Of a DNA stretch of 7,871 nt, positions 5,569 through 7,871 are shown in pieces. A program made the position numbers and the translations under genes. Positions within the stretch are counted from its first letter, which is position 1, and each line of letters starts with the position of its first letter. Below the pieces are notes generated by a model, which saw nothing but the letters and a program-made list of their open reading frames with translations, was not told where the DNA came from and did not search any database. This DNA comes from Alphaproteobacteria bacterium (lineage in GTDB: Bacteria > Pseudomonadota > Alphaproteobacteria > Rickettsiales > 21-14-0-20-44-7): positions 1-7,871 of the forward strand of contig JABDBO010000046.1 of NCBI GenBank assembly GCA_013288575.1, given 5' to 3'.

Positions 5569-7836
5569 ATGAAAATAAAATTTATATTAGCTGCATTACT
5601 TCTCTTCGCTCTGCCAGGTTTGGCGGCGGCTGATGTTACTAAATCAATCACTATTACTGGCAACCAGCGCGTTGATGTTGAGAGCGTAAAATCATACCTC
5701 ACTTTTCATGAAGGTGCAGAAGTTGATGATGCTGAAATCAACCAATCAGTCAAAGCGCTGTTCGCTACCAATTTATTTTCTGATGTAAAAATTGCTAATA
5801 ATGCCGGTAACGTTACAGTTATCGTCGTTGAAAATCCAATCATCAGTCGCGTAGCATTTGAGGGAAACAAAACCCTAAATGATGAAAAATTAGAAGGTGA
5901 GGTGAGCTTAAAATCCCGCTCGATTTATACCAAAGCGGCAGTGCAGACTGATGTTCAGCGCATTGTTGATCTTTACCGCAAAAATGGCCGCTATAACGCA
6001 ACTGTTGAACCGAAAGTTATTTTGAAAGACCAAAACCGGGTTGATCTGATTTTTGAAATTAAGGAAAATGAAGCGACCGTTATCAAAGAAATTGAATTCA
6101 TCGGCAACCGCTCATTTACTGATAAAGCCTTGCGCGGCGTGGTGCAATCAGCCGAAACGCGCTGGTATAATTTCTTCTCTGATGATGATAAATTTGATTC
6201 TGATCGTTTAGAATATGATAAAGAGCTCCTCCGCCGCTTCTACACTAAAAACGGTTTTGCTGATTTTAAAGTCAATTCCGGTGTTGCTGAATTAACGCCT
6301 GATCGTGATGGCTTTATCTTAAGCTTCACGGTTGATGAAGGTGCACGCTATAAATTTGGTAAAATTCAGGTGGTGACGCAATTAGCCGATTTAAAACCTG
6401 AGCAATTGAAAGATTCGGAAGATACTATCACGACCAAAGAAGGGAAGATGTATGATTCTTCTCGCGTTGAAAAAACAGTTGATAATTTGACTGAAAAAGC
6501 CGGCCAAAAAGGCTTTGCTTTCGTGGAAATTGATCCGCAAATGAGCCGTGATAAAGAAAAGCACATAATTGATATCACATACGTAATTAAAGAAGGTCCG
6601 AAAGTTTACGTGGATAAAATCAACATCCACGGCAACACGCGCACGCTTGATAGCGTTATCCGCCGCGAATTCCGGATAGCAGAGGGTGATCCATTCAATA
6701 CTGATGCTATTAAACGCTCAAAACAGCGCATTGAAAACCTTGGCTACTTCAAAAAAGTTGATGTCCAACAGCAAAAAGCCGATGAACCGGATAAAGTTGA
6801 TTTGGATGTTGGCGTTGAAGAAAAATCTACCGGCTCGCTCAATTTCGGCGCTGGCTATTCAACTCTCGACGGTATTCTTGGTGAAGCGTCGCTTAGCGAG
6901 AAAAACTTCCTCGGCCGTGGGCAGCAGGTATCTTTAAGCCTCTCTGCATCACAACGCCGCCAAGATGCTGATTTTAGCTTCACCGAACCATATTTCATGG
7001 ATAAAGATCTGGCCGCCGGGTTTGACCTTTTCTCAACTAGTACTGAAGATGAATATCAAAGCTCATATAAGAGCCGCAGCACTGGTGTTAACTTGCGCAC
7101 TGGTTATGACATTAACGAGCATTTGCGCCACAATATAAACTATAAAATTTCCCTTGATAATGTCAGCGACGTTAGTGCCGATGCTTCTGCTTATATCCGT
7201 GACCAGGAAGGTAAAACCACAACCTCGTTGATTGGCCATAACCTAGTTTACGATCAACGCGATAATAAAAATGATCCGGCACGCGGCTATATCATTAAAG
7301 GTGAGCAAGATTTTGCCGGTCTTGGCGGTGATGTGCGCTTCGTGAAACATGAAGTTAACGCCGGATATTACCTCTCATTGGATGACAACAAAGATTACCG
7401 CATGATGTTCATGGGCAATGCCGGCAATATCACCGGAATTGGCAAAGACGTGCCGATCAACCAGCGTTACTTCATTGGCGGCGAAAACCTGCGCGGCTTT
7501 GAACGCGGCGGTATCGGCCCACGCGATACTTCAACTGGTGATTCACTCGGTGGTGATGATTATTATACAGTCACTACAGAATTCGGCTTCCCGCTGGGCT
7601 TGCCTGAAGAACTCGGCTTCCGTGGCGCATTATTCATCGATGCCGGCAGCTTGTGGAACACTGATGCCAGCGGCCCTAATATTTATGATGACCCATCTTT
7701 ACGCGTCTCGGCAGGTGCTGGTGTTTCTTGGGCTTCACCATTTGGCCCGATTCGTATTGACTTTGGTATTCCTATTGTTAAGAATACCAATGACAAAACA
7801 GAAATCTTTCAACTTAATTTCGGAACGAGGTTTTAA
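5569..7836 (+). CDS. bamA: Outer-membrane protein assembly factor BamA
   Basis: Central subunit of the BAM complex, which folds and inserts beta-barrel proteins into the outer membrane. The 755-residue product has a Sec signal peptide (1-21, cleavage expected after LAAA, before D22), five periplasmic POTRA domains (about 23-89, 90-167, 168-258, 259-343, 344-419; several open with a strand followed by G-N, as in ITGNQR, FEGNKT, FIGNRS and IHGNTR), and a 16-strand type barrel from about 420 to the end. The barrel shows EKNFLGRGQQ (444-453), FTEPYF and GGENLRGF, whose L641-R-G-F644 corresponds to the conserved VRGF tip of loop 6. The last residue is Phe, as expected for a BAM-recognised beta-signal. 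The start is the ATG at 5569; the preceding in-frame TTG at 5566 would add only one residue. The gene begins 4 bases after rseP without a clear Shine-Dalgarno, suggesting coupling. Confidence 0.97.
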   Translation: MKIKFILAALLLFALPGLAAADVTKSITITGNQRVDVESVKSYLTFHEGAEVDDAEINQSVKALFATNLFSDVKIANNAGNVTVIVVENPIISRVAFEGNKTLNDEKLEGEVSLKSRSIYTKAAVQTDVQRIVDLYRKNGRYNATVEPKVILKDQNRVDLIFEIKENEATVIKEIEFIGNRSFTDKALRGVVQSAETRWYNFFSDDDKFDSDRLEYDKELLRRFYTKNGFADFKVNSGVAELTPDRDGFILSFTVDEGARYKFGKIQVVTQLADLKPEQLKDSEDTITTKEGKMYDSSRVEKTVDNLTEKAGQKGFAFVEIDPQMSRDKEKHIIDITYVIKEGPKVYVDKINIHGNTRTLDSVIRREFRIAEGDPFNTDAIKRSKQRIENLGYFKKVDVQQQKADEPDKVDLDVGVEEKSTGSLNFGAGYSTLDGILGEASLSEKNFLGRGQQVSLSLSASQRRQDADFSFTEPYFMDKDLAAGFDLFSTSTEDEYQSSYKSRSTGVNLRTGYDINEHLRHNINYKISLDNVSDVSADASAYIRDQEGKTTTSLIGHNLVYDQRDNKNDPARGYIIKGEQDFAGLGGDVRFVKHEVNAGYYLSLDDNKDYRMMFMGNAGNITGIGKDVPINQRYFIGGENLRGFERGGIGPRDTSTGDSLGGDDYYTVTTEFGFPLGLPEELGFRGALFIDAGSLWNTDASGPNIYDDPSLRVSAGAGVSWASPFGPIRIDFGIPIVKNTNDKTEIFQLNFGTRF

Positions 7837-7841
7837 AAACT

Positions 7842-7871
7842 ATGCCTAAATTCTTATCAAAATCATTCTTT
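7842..7871 (+). CDS. Start of a following gene, probably OmpH/Skp chaperone (partial)
   Basis: An open frame starts with ATG 5 bases after the bamA stop and runs off the window after ten codons (MPKFLSKSFF). GAGG at 7827-7830 lies 11 bases upstream, a somewhat long spacing. The residues seen, with two lysines followed by the start of a hydrophobic stretch, fit the beginning of a signal peptide. In proteobacteria the gene after bamA is usually skp/ompH, a periplasmic chaperone for unfolded outer-membrane proteins. The identification rests on gene order only; ten residues cannot confirm it. Confidence 0.45.
   Translation, partial: MPKFLSKSFF

Noticed and set aside
7418..7849. Plus-strand open frame of 143 codons inside the bamA barrel region
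   Set aside because: It is out of frame with the clear BamA barrel coding sequence and shows no signal or motif; a shadow frame. The same holds for the frame at 6686-6937.

Overview
The window carries one uninterrupted plus-strand run of eight complete genes and the first ten codons of a ninth: pyrH, a small unknown lipoprotein gene, frr, uppS, cdsA, dxr, rseP, bamA and probably skp/ompH. This order (pyrH-frr-uppS-cdsA-dxr-rseP-bamA-skp) is the classical proteobacterial cluster. The UppS and PyrH sequences, a single-PDZ RseP of 400 residues and the moderate to low GC suggest an alphaproteobacterium, possibly from an AT-leaning lineage. No 16S or other decisive marker is present, so genus and family stay open.

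Layout. 1-39: short leader with no supportable gene. 40-747: UMP kinase. 749-1240: an AT-rich gene for a 163-residue lipoprotein that I do not recognise, placed where pyrH and frr are normally adjacent. 1260-1814: ribosome recycling factor. 1815-1867: the most unusual non-coding stretch, a seven-unit heptanucleotide repeat that folds into a 17-bp stem ending on the base before the uppS start codon. 1868-2536 uppS, 2523-3266 cdsA and 3260-4330 dxr overlap end to end. 4362-5564 rseP and 5569-7836 bamA are 4 bases apart. 7842-7871 is the start of the next gene, cut by the window edge.

The genes link growth to envelope building. PyrH makes UDP, a precursor of UTP and CTP, and CdsA consumes CTP to make CDP-diacylglycerol for phospholipids. 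Dxr commits carbon to the MEP isoprenoid pathway, and UppS builds undecaprenyl diphosphate, the lipid carrier for peptidoglycan and other surface polymers. RseP is an intramembrane protease of envelope stress signalling. BamA (and Skp, if that is the last gene) inserts outer-membrane proteins. Frr recycles ribosomes. Tight spacing, no convincing internal promoter and no terminator on the coding strand suggest a single transcription unit, possibly tuned at the uppS hairpin.

Most of the window is ordinary core genome. The items worth a second look are the heptad-repeat hairpin before uppS, the inserted lipoprotein gene, a Dxr that appears to lack one alpha/beta unit of its N-terminal domain, and an approximately 20-residue insert with two cysteines in RseP. 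I see no mobile element, CRISPR array, tRNA or rRNA.
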